The position numbers and the translations under genes are program-made. The notes beneath the pieces were generated by a model. That model was not told where the DNA came from and did not search any database. It was given only the letters and a program-made list of their open reading frames with translations. Below are positions 8,451 through 18,262 of a DNA stretch of 64,000 nt, piece by piece; the stretch's first letter is position 1; each line of letters opens with the position of its first letter. Origin of the DNA: Hymenobacter caeli (GTDB lineage: Bacteria; Bacteroidota; Bacteroidia; Cytophagales; Hymenobacteraceae); assembly GCF_013294115.1 (NCBI RefSeq), contig NZ_JABSNP010000013.1, forward strand, positions 84,707-148,706, written 5' to 3'.

Positions 8451-10171
8451 CGACGACGCCCGCAACGCCTGCCCCCGACGACCTGGCCCGCGAAAACGAC
8501 GAGCTGCGCCACCGGCTGCGCGAAGCCGAGGAGTTGATTGCCGCCGTGCGCACCGGGGCCGTGGACGCGCTGGCCATCCAGGGGCCCGAGGGGCCCCGCA
8601 TCTTCACCCTGCAGGGGGCCGACGAAAGCTACCGCACCCTTATTGAGCAAATGAACGAGGGGGCCCTGCTGCTCAGCCCCGAGGGCACCGTGCTGTACGC
8701 CAACGCCGCCCTGGCCGGGCTGCTGGGCCAGCCGCTGGCGGCGCTGCTGGGCAGCGCCTTCGCGGCCTTCGTGCCGCTTGATTTCCAGGGCTACTGGGCC
8801 GGGCTGCTGGCCCGCGGCTGGGCCGGCAAGGCCCGGGGCGAGCTGCCCCTGCAAAGCCCGGGCGGCCCGCTGCGGCCGTTTGCCGTGTCGATGAACGAGA
8901 TGCTGTTCAACGGGGCCCCGGCGCTGGCCGTGCTCGTGACGGACCTCTCGGCGCAGCAGGAAATCAGCGACATCCGGGCCCTGGTGGCCGAGCAAAACGC
9001 CCTGCTCGGCCGCGCCAACGAGGAGCTGCTGCGCCAGCAGGCCGCCCGCCAGGCCGTGGAGCAGGCCGCTGCCGAGGCCCGCCGCGTCCTCGAAGGCATC
9101 CCGCAGATTGCCTGGACGGCGACCCCGGCCGGCGTCAACACCTACCTCAACCGCCGCTGGTTCGACTACACGGGCCAGGCGTGGCCCGCCCCCGCCGACC
9201 GGCCGGTGACCCGCCTCATCCACCCCGACGACCATGCCGCCGCCCTGGCCCACCTGCGCCACAGCCTGGCCACCGGCGAGCCGCTGGACGCGGAGTTCCG
9301 CATCCGCAACGCGGCCGGCTACTACCGCTGGATGCTGGGCCGGGCCCTGCCCTCGCGCGATGCCCAGGGCACCATCGTGCAGTGGATTGGCACCTTCACC
9401 GACATCCACGAGCAGCGGCTGGCCCTGGAGCGGGAGGCCCAGGCCCGGGCCGAGCTGCGGGCCAACAACGAGCAGCTCACCCGCGTGAACGAGGACCTCG
9501 ACAACTTCGTGTACACGGCCTCGCACGACCTCAAGGGCCCGATTACCAACCTCGAAGGCCTGGTGCAGGCCCTTGCCGCCGAGCTGCCGGCCGCCGCCTG
9601 GGCCGGCGACCAAGTGCCGCCCATCCTGGCCATGATGCAGGACTCGGTGGACCGCTTCAAGCGCACCATCGAGTCGCTCGCGGCCATCATCGAGGTGCAG
9701 AAGGAGGCGGCCCTGGCCCCGGAGCCCGCCGCGGTCGACGTGCGGGCCGTCATCGCCGACGTGTGCCTCGACCTGGCCCCCCAGCTGCAAGCCGCCGGGG
9801 GCCGCCTCGACGTGGCCGCCGAGGGCTGCCCGCCGGTGCCCCTCGCCGAGAAAAACCTGCGCAGCGTGGTGTACAACCTGCTCAGCAACGCCATCAAGTA
9901 CCGCGCCCCGGAGCGGCCGTTGCGCATCTGCCTCGCGTGCCGGGCCGTGGCCGACGAAATCGTGCTGGCCGTGCGCGACAACGGCCTGGGCCTGGACCTG
10001 GCCGACGAGGAGCGGCTGTTCGCCATGTTCCAGCGCCTGCACGACCACGTGGAAGGCAGCGGCATCGGCCTGTACATGGTCAAAAAGCTGGTGGAAAACG
10101 CCGGGGGCCGCGTCGAGGTGCAAAGCCAGCTGGGCGTGGGCTCCACGTTCTCCGTGCATTTTCGCCGCTAG
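8447..10171 (+). CDS. PAS-domain sensor histidine kinase of the kai operon
   Basis: This 574-residue cytoplasmic kinase has no membrane segment. An N-terminal coiled coil and an IRSGEVDAL-like segment (AVRTGAVDAL) come first, then PAS 1 (about 62-165), a linker coiled coil, PAS 2 with PAC (about 210-325), a DHp domain with phospho-acceptor His360 (ASHDLKG) and a HATPase domain (N-box Asn481, DNGLGL, GSGIGLY). The gene overlaps kaiB 2 by 4 bp and is the last of the operon. It is the likely output kinase, in the role SasA plays in cyanobacteria, although SasA carries its own KaiB-like sensor domain and this one does not. No response regulator is next to it. Confidence 0.93.
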   Translation: MTTTPATPAPDDLARENDELRHRLREAEELIAAVRTGAVDALAIQGPEGPRIFTLQGADESYRTLIEQMNEGALLLSPEGTVLYANAALAGLLGQPLAALLGSAFAAFVPLDFQGYWAGLLARGWAGKARGELPLQSPGGPLRPFAVSMNEMLFNGAPALAVLVTDLSAQQEISDIRALVAEQNALLGRANEELLRQQAARQAVEQAAAEARRVLEGIPQIAWTATPAGVNTYLNRRWFDYTGQAWPAPADRPVTRLIHPDDHAAALAHLRHSLATGEPLDAEFRIRNAAGYYRWMLGRALPSRDAQGTIVQWIGTFTDIHEQRLALEREAQARAELRANNEQLTRVNEDLDNFVYTASHDLKGPITNLEGLVQALAAELPAAAWAGDQVPPILAMMQDSVDRFKRTIESLAAIIEVQKEAALAPEPAAVDVRAVIADVCLDLAPQLQAAGGRLDVAAEGCPPVPLAEKNLRSVVYNLLSNAIKYRAPERPLRICLACRAVADEIVLAVRDNGLGLDLADEERLFAMFQRLHDHVEGSGIGLYMVKKLVENAGGRVEVQSQLGVGSTFSVHFRR

Positions 10172-10735
10172 AGCGGTTTCGGCGGCGGAACGGCGTAGCG
10201 ACGCCGCCTAGCGTCTCGGTCGGTGGTGCGCGTGCCCCGGCACCGGGTGCGGTGCAACTGCTGGCGCAGTGCAGTTTCGGGCAAGCGTGGGCCGCCCGGG
10301 CGTTGGGCACCGGCCAAACCGGAGGCACCGGGACACGTTTTTGTCCCGCGTGGGAGCTGACGCGCGCAACTACTCAGAACGGGACAGCGGCGCAGCCGGA
10401 CACTTCCGGCCCGTCCGGCCGCCTTTCAACGGCGGCGGCCCGCAGCCGCGGCGCTGGTCCCGCGGGTGCCGGCCGCCGGGTGCCCCGCCAACCCGCCGGG
10501 CCCCCGGCGCGCCCGTGCCCGAGCACGCCAATGCAGAAAATTATATTTATAGAATTTTCATATTTGAAATATAAACCATATTTTTGATGAATGCTTTAAA
10601 AGTTGCTATTGCCTAATTACTGCTATTATAAATGTTACTATTTATTTTAAAGTACAATTTATAATTCTTAATATGCCATCATAGTCTGTTCCGATTGCCT
10701 CACCCGTTGCCCATCCACCCTTTTCCTTCTTTGCT
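10172..10735 (+). other. Intergenic region, GC-rich then AT-rich
   Basis: These 564 bp hold no convincing gene. About the first 350 bp are very GC-rich with short inverted GGCGGCG/CGCCGCC pieces but no T-run. From about 10535 to 10700 composition turns strongly AT-rich, as is usual for the leader and promoter of a secreted adhesin. A TATTTTTG box lies inside this part. Confidence 0.6.
10579..10586 (+). promoter_or_regulatory. Putative -7 box (TATTTTTG) of the adhesin gene
   Basis: TATTTTTG matches TAnnTTTG in the AT-rich block 150 bp upstream of the adhesin ATG. The -33 element is not clear and the implied leader is long, so this is tentative. Confidence 0.35.
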
Positions 10736-13700
10736 ATGACCATAACGATTACCCCGCCGCCGCGCGCGCTTTTCCGCGGGCGGGCCGCTCTTGCGCGTGC
10801 CTGGGCCCTGCTGCTGGGCCTGCTGGCCGCGCAGGCCCAGGCCCAGACCATCACCTTCCCCCGCGCTGCGCCGTTCAGCGGCACCAGCACGTCGAACTTC
10901 ACCCTCGGCGGCACGGCCCAGCTCACGGCGGCGGGCACCACGCCCCTGGACGCCGCCGGCGCGGGGGCGCTGCGGCTCACCAACGCCGTGGGCAACCAGG
11001 CCGGCTACGCCATCGACAACCTCACGTTTGGCACGCCGAACGGCTTTAGCATCGCCTTCGAGTTTTTCGCCTACGGCACCACCAGCACCAGCGGCACGCC
11101 GGCCGTGCCGGCCCCGGCCGACGGCATCAGCGTGTTTTTGGTGGACGGGGCCGGCACCGACCCGGGCGCGGGCCAGTTCGCCATCGGGGCCACGGGCGGC
11201 TCGCTGGGCTACGACAAGAAAACGGCGGCCCCCGTGTCCGCGGGCGTCACCAAGGGCTACCTGGGCATCGGCCTCGACGAGTACGGCAACTACTCCAACC
11301 CCACGGAGGGGCGCGTGGGGGGGGCGGGTTTCGTGCCCAACGCCGTGGCCCTGCGCGGGCCCTACGACCCCGTGACGCCCACCAACGGCTACGCCTACCT
11401 CGCCGGCACCGGCACGCTGGGCTTCAACCTGGCCGCCGGCGGCAGCGCCCGCGTTACGGCCCCCGCCGCCGCCGGGTACCGCAAGGCCTACATCAACGTG
11501 ATTCCGGTGGTGAACGCCGTGTCCGGCGCGGTCACGTACCGCATCACGGTGCGAATTCAGAACGGGCAGACACTGACCACCACCGTGAACAATGTGACGG
11601 TGACCAACCCGCCGCCCACGCTGCGGGTGGGCTTCGCGGCCTCGACCGGCGGCAACAACAGCATCCACGAGATTCGGGCGCTGGAAATTGTGCAGGCCCC
11701 CATCGCCAACGACGACCTGACCGGCACCCGCTACAACGCGCCGGTGGTGTTCAGCGTGCTGGCCAACGACGCGGTGCCCAGCGGGGCCCCGGCCATCGAC
11801 CCGGCCACCGTGGACCTCGACCCCACGACCGTGCCCATCGACCACGCCTACACCGTGCCCCAGGGCACCTTCACCGTCACCAACACCGGGGCGGTGACGT
11901 TCACGCCCGTGGGCAGCTTTTCGGGCACGTTCGCGATTCCGTACACCGTCAACAACCTCAACGGCAACATCTCCAACCCGGCCACCATCACGGTGGTGGT
12001 GACCGGGGCCGACGTGGCCTCCGCCGTGAGCGGCCCGGCCAGCGCCAACCCGGGCTCGACCATTGCCTACGCGGTGACGACCAGCAACAACGGCCAGGAA
12101 ACGGCCACCAACGTCATCCCGACGCTGCAACTGGCCGTCGGGCTGACCGGTGTGGGGGTGCCGACGGGGGCCACCTACAACGCCGTTAGCGGCGTGGTTA
12201 CGTTTGCCCAGGCCACGCTGGTGGCCGGCGCATCGGTCACCAACACCGTGACCGTGACCATCCCCGCAGCGGCGGCGGCGGGCACCGTTTACACCAGCAC
12301 GGCCAACTACGCCTACCCCAGCGGCCAAGCAGTGCCCGACGTGGTGCCGGGCAATAACTCGTCGGCCATTACCACCACCGTGGCCGGGGCGGCCAACATT
12401 GCCGGCGCCTGCGCCATGCCCGGCAAAGACGGCCCCGTGACGCTGAATGGTACCGCAATGCCCAACACGTACTACCCGGGCCTGACGGCCGCGGCCGGCA
12501 ACAAATTCCTGACCGTGGGTACCACGCCCACCGGCAACACGGCGGCCCCCATCGCCGCTGGCGACCTGCTGTTAATTATGCAGATGCAGGGCGCGAACAT
12601 CGACGTGACCAGCACCGCCAGCTACGGCGCCGTGAGTACCACCAACTACACCGCCGGCCAGTACGAGTACGCCGTGGCTGCCAGCGGCGTGGACGGTGCC
12701 GGCAACCTACAGCTGGCGGGGGCCCTGGGCAAAACGTACGCAAACGCGGGGCCCACGGGCGGCAACACGGGGCAGCGCCGCTTCCAGGTTATCCGGGTGC
12801 CGCAGTACTCGTCGCTCACCATTGCCGGCACGGTAACAGGCCTGGCCTGGAACGGCACGACCGGCGGCGTGCTGGCCATGGACGTGGCCGGGCAAACCAA
12901 TTTTGGCGTCGGCGGTACGCTGGACATGAGCGGTAAAGGCTTCCGCGGCGGGGCCGGCCGGCAAAGCACCAGCAGCGGTAGCACCACCTCGGCCCTCGAC
13001 GAAAACACCTACCTCACCGCCGCGGGCAATATCCACGGCTCGAAAGCGGAAGGCCTCGCGGGGCGGCCGCTGTCGGTGTACGACGGCACAGCCGCGCAAA
13101 CGGACGCCGCCAATGCCTACCTCAACGGCAGCTACGGCCGCGGGGCCCCGGCCACGGGCGGCGGCGGCGGCAACAACGGCACGACGACTAACAAGAAGAA
13201 CTTCGTCGCCACCGCCGACGCGGGCGGGGGCGGCGGGGCCAACGGGGGCGCGGGCAAGACGGGGGCGAACGGCGGTGCCAACGCCAACGGCGGCACCGGC
13301 GGGGCGGCGTCGACCACGCTCACGACCGACCGCTTGCAGCTGGGCGGCGGCGGCGGCGCGGGCACCAACAGCACGGCCACGCCCCTGCAATCGAGCGGCG
13401 GGGTGGGCGGCGGCCTCGTCGTGGTGCGCTCGGGCACCGTCGTGGGCACCGGCACCATCCTGGCCAACGGCACCGCCGGCACCAGCCCCCTCGCGACGCA
13501 GGGCGGCGGCGGCGGCGGCGGCGCGGGCGGCACGGTGCTGCTGACGGCTGATTCCGGCCTGGGCCTGGTCAGCGTGCAAGCCAAGGGCGGCGACGGGGGC
13601 AGCACCGCCCCCAGCGGCGGGGGCGGGGGCGGCGGCATCGTTTACAGCACGGCTGCGGTCACCTCGTCGGTCACGGCCGGTGCCGGCGGTACCGGCGGCG

Positions 13701-14809
13701 GCCCGGGCCTGGCCAGCACCAACATTAACCTGGCAGGTAGCCTGTCGGGCACTGCCTGCGCGCCGGCACCCACCGTTGCGCTGCGGGCCACAACCCCGCA
13801 AGTGACGCGCTCGGGCAGCGGCGTGAACCCGGCTTCCTACGTGATGACGGTGTCCAACACCGGCGGCGGCTTCACGGGCCTGAGCGCCGTGCCGGCGCTG
13901 GCCACCAACAGCGCGGGGCTGTTCACCTACGCCAGCACCACCGGGGCCCTGCTCCGCTACGCCGACGGCACCACCAAAGCCCTGGTGGCGGGCACCGACT
14001 ACACCGCGCCCACGGTTGGGGCAACGGCCCCGGCGTTTGTCCTCAACCCGTTGCTCAGCGTGCCGGCCGGGGCCAGTGTGGAGTTCGGCTTCAAGGCCAA
14101 CATCGCCCCGGCGGCGGTTAATAACGTGGCCTACCAGTCCAACGCCGCCGCTACTTACCTCGACCCCCAGCGCATCATCGCCCTGCTCACGGCCCCGGCC
14201 ACGGCCTACACGAGCCCGGGCGGCACCCTCGCCCCCGACGCGGTGACCATCGTGGCCCCGCTGCCCGTGGAGCTGACCAAGTTCACGGCCGTGGCCGTGG
14301 GGGCCGACGCGCTGCTGAACTGGCGCACGGCCCAGGAGCTGAACAACCACCACTTCGACGTGGAGCGCTCGGCCGACGGGCAGGCCTTTCAGAAAGTCGG
14401 GGCCCTGCCCGGCCACGGCACCGTGAGCACAGCGTCGGACTACCGCTACACTGATACCGGGGCCGGGGCGCTGGGCATCGGCGTGCTCTACTACCGCCTG
14501 CGGCAGGTGGACAACAACGGGGCCTGGAACCTGACCCAGCCCGTGGCGGTGGCCTTTCGCCGGGTGGCCAACGCCGCGGTGGCCGTGTTCCCCAACCCCA
14601 CCACCGGCCAGGCCACCCTGGACCTGAGCGGCCTGCCCGCTGGCACCTACGCCGTGCAGGTGCTGGACCTGACGGGCCGCGTGGTGCTGCGCTACGCCTA
14701 CCAGCCGGGCCCCCAGCCCCTGGACGTGCGGCCCCTGGCCAGCGGCACCTACTTCGTGCGGGTGCAGGGCAACGGCGTCAACGCCACGCTGCCGCTGCTG
14801 CGCCAGTAA
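10736..14809 (+). CDS. T9SS type A sorted, lectin-like, glycine-rich surface protein
   Basis: The 1357-residue protein starts with an Arg-rich signal peptide (cleavage near AQAQA, about residue 37). Residues 40-325 look like a bacterial L-type lectin domain (FEFFAYG, GISVFLVDGAG, LGIGLDEYGNY). Next come a cadherin-like/Ig-like segment (IANDD...VLANDA, about 325-425), a DUF11-type repeat (about 428-540), and a long Gly-rich region with GGGGG tracts (about 790-1010). The last 75 residues form a Por secretion (T9SS type A) sorting domain: VFPNPTTGQ, DLTGRVV, SGTYFVRV. It is likely exported and attached to the cell surface as an adhesin or matrix protein. A strong terminator follows. Confidence 0.9.
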   Translation: MTITITPPPRALFRGRAALARAWALLLGLLAAQAQAQTITFPRAAPFSGTSTSNFTLGGTAQLTAAGTTPLDAAGAGALRLTNAVGNQAGYAIDNLTFGTPNGFSIAFEFFAYGTTSTSGTPAVPAPADGISVFLVDGAGTDPGAGQFAIGATGGSLGYDKKTAAPVSAGVTKGYLGIGLDEYGNYSNPTEGRVGGAGFVPNAVALRGPYDPVTPTNGYAYLAGTGTLGFNLAAGGSARVTAPAAAGYRKAYINVIPVVNAVSGAVTYRITVRIQNGQTLTTTVNNVTVTNPPPTLRVGFAASTGGNNSIHEIRALEIVQAPIANDDLTGTRYNAPVVFSVLANDAVPSGAPAIDPATVDLDPTTVPIDHAYTVPQGTFTVTNTGAVTFTPVGSFSGTFAIPYTVNNLNGNISNPATITVVVTGADVASAVSGPASANPGSTIAYAVTTSNNGQETATNVIPTLQLAVGLTGVGVPTGATYNAVSGVVTFAQATLVAGASVTNTVTVTIPAAAAAGTVYTSTANYAYPSGQAVPDVVPGNNSSAITTTVAGAANIAGACAMPGKDGPVTLNGTAMPNTYYPGLTAAAGNKFLTVGTTPTGNTAAPIAAGDLLLIMQMQGANIDVTSTASYGAVSTTNYTAGQYEYAVAASGVDGAGNLQLAGALGKTYANAGPTGGNTGQRRFQVIRVPQYSSLTIAGTVTGLAWNGTTGGVLAMDVAGQTNFGVGGTLDMSGKGFRGGAGRQSTSSGSTTSALDENTYLTAAGNIHGSKAEGLAGRPLSVYDGTAAQTDAANAYLNGSYGRGAPATGGGGGNNGTTTNKKNFVATADAGGGGGANGGAGKTGANGGANANGGTGGAASTTLTTDRLQLGGGGGAGTNSTATPLQSSGGVGGGLVVVRSGTVVGTGTILANGTAGTSPLATQGGGGGGGAGGTVLLTADSGLGLVSVQAKGGDGGSTAPSGGGGGGGIVYSTAAVTSSVTAGAGGTGGGPGLASTNINLAGSLSGTACAPAPTVALRATTPQVTRSGSGVNPASYVMTVSNTGGGFTGLSAVPALATNSAGLFTYASTTGALLRYADGTTKALVAGTDYTAPTVGATAPAFVLNPLLSVPAGASVEFGFKANIAPAAVNNVAYQSNAAATYLDPQRIIALLTAPATAYTSPGGTLAPDAVTIVAPLPVELTKFTAVAVGADALLNWRTAQELNNHHFDVERSADGQAFQKVGALPGHGTVSTASDYRYTDTGAGALGIGVLYYRLRQVDNNGAWNLTQPVAVAFRRVANAAVAVFPNPTTGQATLDLSGLPAGTYAVQVLDLTGRVVLRYAYQPGPQPLDVRPLASGTYFVRVQGNGVNATLPLLRQ

Positions 14810-14843
14810 GCGGAAGCGCCCATCGGCTTGCGCATAAAGTAAA

Positions 14844-14871
14844 GCCTCCGGCCCCCGCCGGAGGCTTTTTT
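14844..14871 (+). terminator. Rho-independent terminator after the adhesin gene
   Basis: A 9-bp perfect stem (14844-14852 with 14857-14865, loop CCCC) is followed by six T. It lies 35 bp past the stop codon. Confidence 0.85.
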
Positions 14872-14947
14872 GCGTTGTGCACCCGGGCGCGGCGGTCGGC
14901 CGGCAACGTTTCGGCTGCTCGATGATTAGGGCGGCCGGGGCCCGCGT

Positions 14948-17900
14948 TTGGGCGGGGTGCGCAGTACATTCACGGGAAAAAATTTCCCTTTGCCCTTGCA
15001 TTCCTTATTTCTTCGGCGGCTGCTGCTGCTCGTGCTGCTGGGGGCCCCGCTGCTGGCCCCGGCCCAGCGCCGCGCTTCGCCGCAGTTAAAAGTTAAAAGT
15101 TATAAGTTAAAAGCTGCTCACAAGGAGCGTAAGCCAGCTGTTAACTCAAAAATTTTAACTCTTAACTCTCAGCAGCCCGCCTTCACGCAGTACCTGCACT
15201 CGGCCTGGGTCGACTCGCTGATGCGGGTGCTCACGCCCGACCAGCGGGCGGCGCAGCTGTTCATGGTGGCCGCGTACTCCAACCGGCAGCGCATCGACGA
15301 GGACTCCGTGTCGGCCCTGGTGCAGCAGTACGGGGTGGGCGGGCTGATTTTTTTCCAGGGGGGGCCGGTGCGGCAATCCAAGCTGCTGAACCGCTACCAG
15401 GGCCAGGCCCGGGTGCCGCTGCTGGTGGCCCTCGACGGCGAGTGGGGCGCGGGCATGCGGCTCGACAGCATCGAGAAATTCCCGTACCAGATGAGCCTGG
15501 GCGCGGTGGCCGGGGCCGACACGGCCCTGTTCTACGACATGGGGCGCGAGGTGGCCCGGCAGTTTCGGCGGCTGGGCATGCACGTCAACTTCGCCCCGGT
15601 GGTCGACGTGAACAACAACGCCGCCAACCCCGTCATCGGCTTCCGCAGCTGGGGCGAAAACCCGGCGGCCGTGACGCGCGCCAGCCGCGAATACATGCGC
15701 GGCATGCAGGACGCCGGCCTGCTGGCCGTGGCCAAGCACTTTCCCGGGCACGGCGACGTGGACACCGACTCGCACCTGGCCCTGCCGCTGGTGCGCGTGG
15801 ACCGCCGCCGGCTCGACTCGCTGGAGCTGCCGCCGTTTCGGGGCCTCATCGCCAGCGGGTTGGGGGGCATGATGGTGGCCCACCTCAACGTGCCAGCCCT
15901 GGACAGCACCGGGGTGCCCACCACGCTCTCGCGGCCGGTGATAACGGGCTTTTTGCGGGGCCAGCTGGGCTTTAAGGGCTTGATTTTCACGGATGCCATG
16001 AACATGAAGGGCGTCATCAGCAAGTACCCGGCCGGCGAGGCCGACGTGCGGGCCCTGCAAGCCGGCAACGACGTGCTGGAGTTCAGCAAAAACGTGCCGC
16101 TGGCCCTGCGCATGGTGCGGGCGGCCGTGGACAGCGGCCGCATCTCGCAAAAGGAAATCGACCAGCACTGCCGCCGCGTGCTGGCCCTCAAGCAGTGGGC
16201 CGGGCTGAACCACTACCGGCCCGTGGACCTGCAAAACCTCGCCGCCGACCTCAACCCGCCCCACGCCCGCTACCTCAGCCACCGCCTCACCGAGCTGAGC
16301 CTCACGCTGCTGCGCAACCAGCGGAGCCTGCTGCCGCTGCGCCGCCTCGACACGCTGCGGGTGGCCACGCTGGTGCTCGGCGGGGCCCCGCGCGACACTA
16401 CCGACTTCCAGCGGGCGGTGGCCGACTACGTGCCCACCGCCCACTTCCACGCCCCGGCCACCCCCACGCTCGATGAGCTGACGCGCCTGCGCGAAGCCCT
16501 GAAACCCTACAACCTGGTGCTGGTGAGCCTGCAAGGCCTGGGCCGCCTGCCGGCCACCAACTTCGGCATCACGCCCGAGGATAACCTGCTGCTGCGCGAG
16601 CTGGTGGGCCAGCACCAGACGCTGGTGCTCAGCGTGTTTGGCTCGGCTTACGCCGTGGCCAAGGTGCGCGACCTCGACCGGGCCGCCGCCGTGGTGCTGG
16701 CCTACCAGGAAAGCCCCGACGCCCAGAGCCTGGCCGCCCAGCTCATCTTCGGCGGCGTGGGGGCCCAGGGCACGCTGCCCGTCACGGTGAGCAACGCCCT
16801 GCCGCGGGGCTTCGGCCTGACCACCGCCGGCGGCCTGCGCCTGCGCTACGCCCACCCCGAAGACGTGGGCCTCGACGGCCGCCTCGAAGCCCGCCTCGAC
16901 AGCCTTGTGGGCCGGGCCCTGGCGGCCCAGGCCGTGCCCGGCTGCCAGGTAGTAGTGGCACGGCGCGGCACCGTGGTGCTGCGCAAAAGCTACGGCAACC
17001 AGACCTACGCCGGCTACGACGAAACCGCGCCCATCCGGCCCCTGAAAAAAGCCCGGCACCCCCAGGAAACCGCCGCCCCCACGGGGGCCCTGCGCGTGCC
17101 CCGCCCCGTGGCCAACGACGACCTCTACGACCTAGCCTCGCTCACCAAATTACTGGCCGCCACGCCGGCCTTGCTCCAATTGGAGCAGGCGGGTAAGTTC
17201 AGCCCCGACAGCACGTTGGGCAACTACTTTCCCTTTCTGCGCGGCACTGACAAGGCGGATTTGAAGATGCGCGACGTGCTGGCCCACCAGGCCCGGCTCA
17301 AGGCGTTCATCCCGTTCTGGCAGGAGCTGCGGAAGCCGAGCGGGGCCCTGCGCCGCCGCTACTTCCGCGCCGATTCGTCGGCCCGGTTTCCGCTGCTGGT
17401 GGCCCGGGGCCTGTGGGCGAGCCGCAAATTGCCGGCCCGCATCAACCAGGAAATCGGGGCCTCGCCGCTCAACGCCCAGCCGGGCTACGTCTATTCCGAC
17501 CTCTCGTTTATGCTGTACCCGCAGCTGGTGCGGGCCCGCACGGGGCGGACGTTTGCGGACTACTTGCAGCGCGAAGTGTACCGGCCGCTGGGGGCCACCA
17601 CGCTGGGCTTCCGGCCGGCGCGGCGCTTCCCGCTGGCCCGCCTCGTGCCCACGGAGGTCGATTCGGCCTTCCGCCGGCAGCTGCTGCACGGCACGGTGCA
17701 CGACGAAGGCGCGGCCCTGCTGGGCGGCTTCTCGGGCCACGCCGGCCTGTTTGGCGACGCCAACGACGTGGCCAAGCTCGTGCAGACCTACGCCTGGGGC
17801 GGGCGCTACGGCGGCCAGCAGCTTTTCGACCCCCAACTGCTGGCCGAGTGGACGCGCTGCCAGTTTTGCCCCGACAACCGCCGCGGCCTGGCCTTCGACC

Positions 17901-18127
17901 GCCCCGCCGCCAACCCGGCCCTGAACTTCGCCCCGGGCTCGTCGCCGGCCGCCTACGGCCACACCGGCTACACGGGCACCGCCTTCTACGTCGAGCCCAA
18001 GTATGATTTGGTGGTGGTATTCTTGTCGAACCGGGTGCACCCGACGCGCCGCAACAACAAGATTTCGGAGCTGAATTTGCGCACGGGCATCATGCAGGCG
18101 GCCATCGAGAGTGTGCTGAACCCGTAG
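14948..18127 (+). CDS. GH3 beta-N-acetylhexosaminidase / serine beta-lactamase-like fusion
   Basis: The protein (up to 1059 residues) fuses two enzymes. The N-terminal half is a glycoside hydrolase family 3 domain of the NagZ type, with KHFPGHGDVDTDSH starting at Lys263 and the nucleophile Asp349 in FTDAMNM. The C-terminal half is a class C beta-lactamase/serine hydrolase domain with SxxK as SLTK (Ser731), a YSD motif and HTG. The same fusion is common in Bacteroidota and suggests muropeptide or peptidoglycan turnover in the periplasm. No ATG is available: TTG at 14948 gives the longest product, and later TTG codons before the signal peptide (LLLLVLLGAPLLAPAQ) are possible. A repeat is embedded after the signal peptide. 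Confidence 0.9.
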   Translation: MGGVRSTFTGKNFPLPLHSLFLRRLLLLVLLGAPLLAPAQRRASPQLKVKSYKLKAAHKERKPAVNSKILTLNSQQPAFTQYLHSAWVDSLMRVLTPDQRAAQLFMVAAYSNRQRIDEDSVSALVQQYGVGGLIFFQGGPVRQSKLLNRYQGQARVPLLVALDGEWGAGMRLDSIEKFPYQMSLGAVAGADTALFYDMGREVARQFRRLGMHVNFAPVVDVNNNAANPVIGFRSWGENPAAVTRASREYMRGMQDAGLLAVAKHFPGHGDVDTDSHLALPLVRVDRRRLDSLELPPFRGLIASGLGGMMVAHLNVPALDSTGVPTTLSRPVITGFLRGQLGFKGLIFTDAMNMKGVISKYPAGEADVRALQAGNDVLEFSKNVPLALRMVRAAVDSGRISQKEIDQHCRRVLALKQWAGLNHYRPVDLQNLAADLNPPHARYLSHRLTELSLTLLRNQRSLLPLRRLDTLRVATLVLGGAPRDTTDFQRAVADYVPTAHFHAPATPTLDELTRLREALKPYNLVLVSLQGLGRLPATNFGITPEDNLLLRELVGQHQTLVLSVFGSAYAVAKVRDLDRAAAVVLAYQESPDAQSLAAQLIFGGVGAQGTLPVTVSNALPRGFGLTTAGGLRLRYAHPEDVGLDGRLEARLDSLVGRALAAQAVPGCQVVVARRGTVVLRKSYGNQTYAGYDETAPIRPLKKARHPQETAAPTGALRVPRPVANDDLYDLASLTKLLAATPALLQLEQAGKFSPDSTLGNYFPFLRGTDKADLKMRDVLAHQARLKAFIPFWQELRKPSGALRRRYFRADSSARFPLLVARGLWASRKLPARINQEIGASPLNAQPGYVYSDLSFMLYPQLVRARTGRTFADYLQREVYRPLGATTLGFRPARRFPLARLVPTEVDSAFRRQLLHGTVHDEGAALLGGFSGHAGLFGDANDVAKLVQTYAWGGRYGGQQLFDPQLLAEWTRCQFCPDNRRGLAFDRPAANPALNFAPGSSPAAYGHTGYTGTAFYVEPKYDLVVVFLSNRVHPTRRNNKISELNLRTGIMQAAIESVLNP
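15084..15167. repeat. AT-rich inverted word repeat inside the GH3 fusion gene
   Basis: Two 32-bp arms (15084-15115 and 15136-15167) built of AGTTAAAA/AGTTAAC words are imperfect inverted copies, with about 8 mismatches. The whole element is in frame and encodes a Lys/Ser/Leu-rich stretch of about 28 residues between the signal peptide and the GH3 domain. Its composition is unlike the surrounding GC-rich coding sequence. Confidence 0.75.
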
Positions 18128-18262
18128 GGGCCCCGGCCAGAATGTGGGGCCAGGCCGTTTGCAGTTAGGTAGTTTAACGGCTATCGATTTGCCACCAGGG
18201 CCCTATATTCACGTCGTCGTTTACCCCTTGATGCCTAGCTGCTCGTGCTCGCACCCAACGAA

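Noticed and set aside
5973..8465. A very long minus-strand frame (830 codons) opposite the kai genes
   Set aside because: It is antisense to clearly conserved kaiC and kaiB, and its product is His/Gln/Gly-rich low complexity typical of a shadow frame in GC-rich DNA.
8291..10159. Long minus-strand frame opposite the kinase gene
   Set aside because: Antisense to a well-conserved kinase; no recognisable domain, composition like a shadow.
10269..10574. Short plus-strand frame in the intergenic region
   Set aside because: No conserved feature, Pro/Arg-rich, and it runs into the AT-rich leader.
13132..13638. Proline-rich minus-strand frame
   Set aside because: It is the antisense of glycine codons (GGC/GGG to CCC/GCC), so the Pro-richness is automatic.
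12707..15001. 764-codon minus-strand frame over the glycine-rich adhesin
   Set aside because: The plus strand has signal peptide, lectin-like domain and sorting domain; this frame is Arg/Ala/Gly low complexity.
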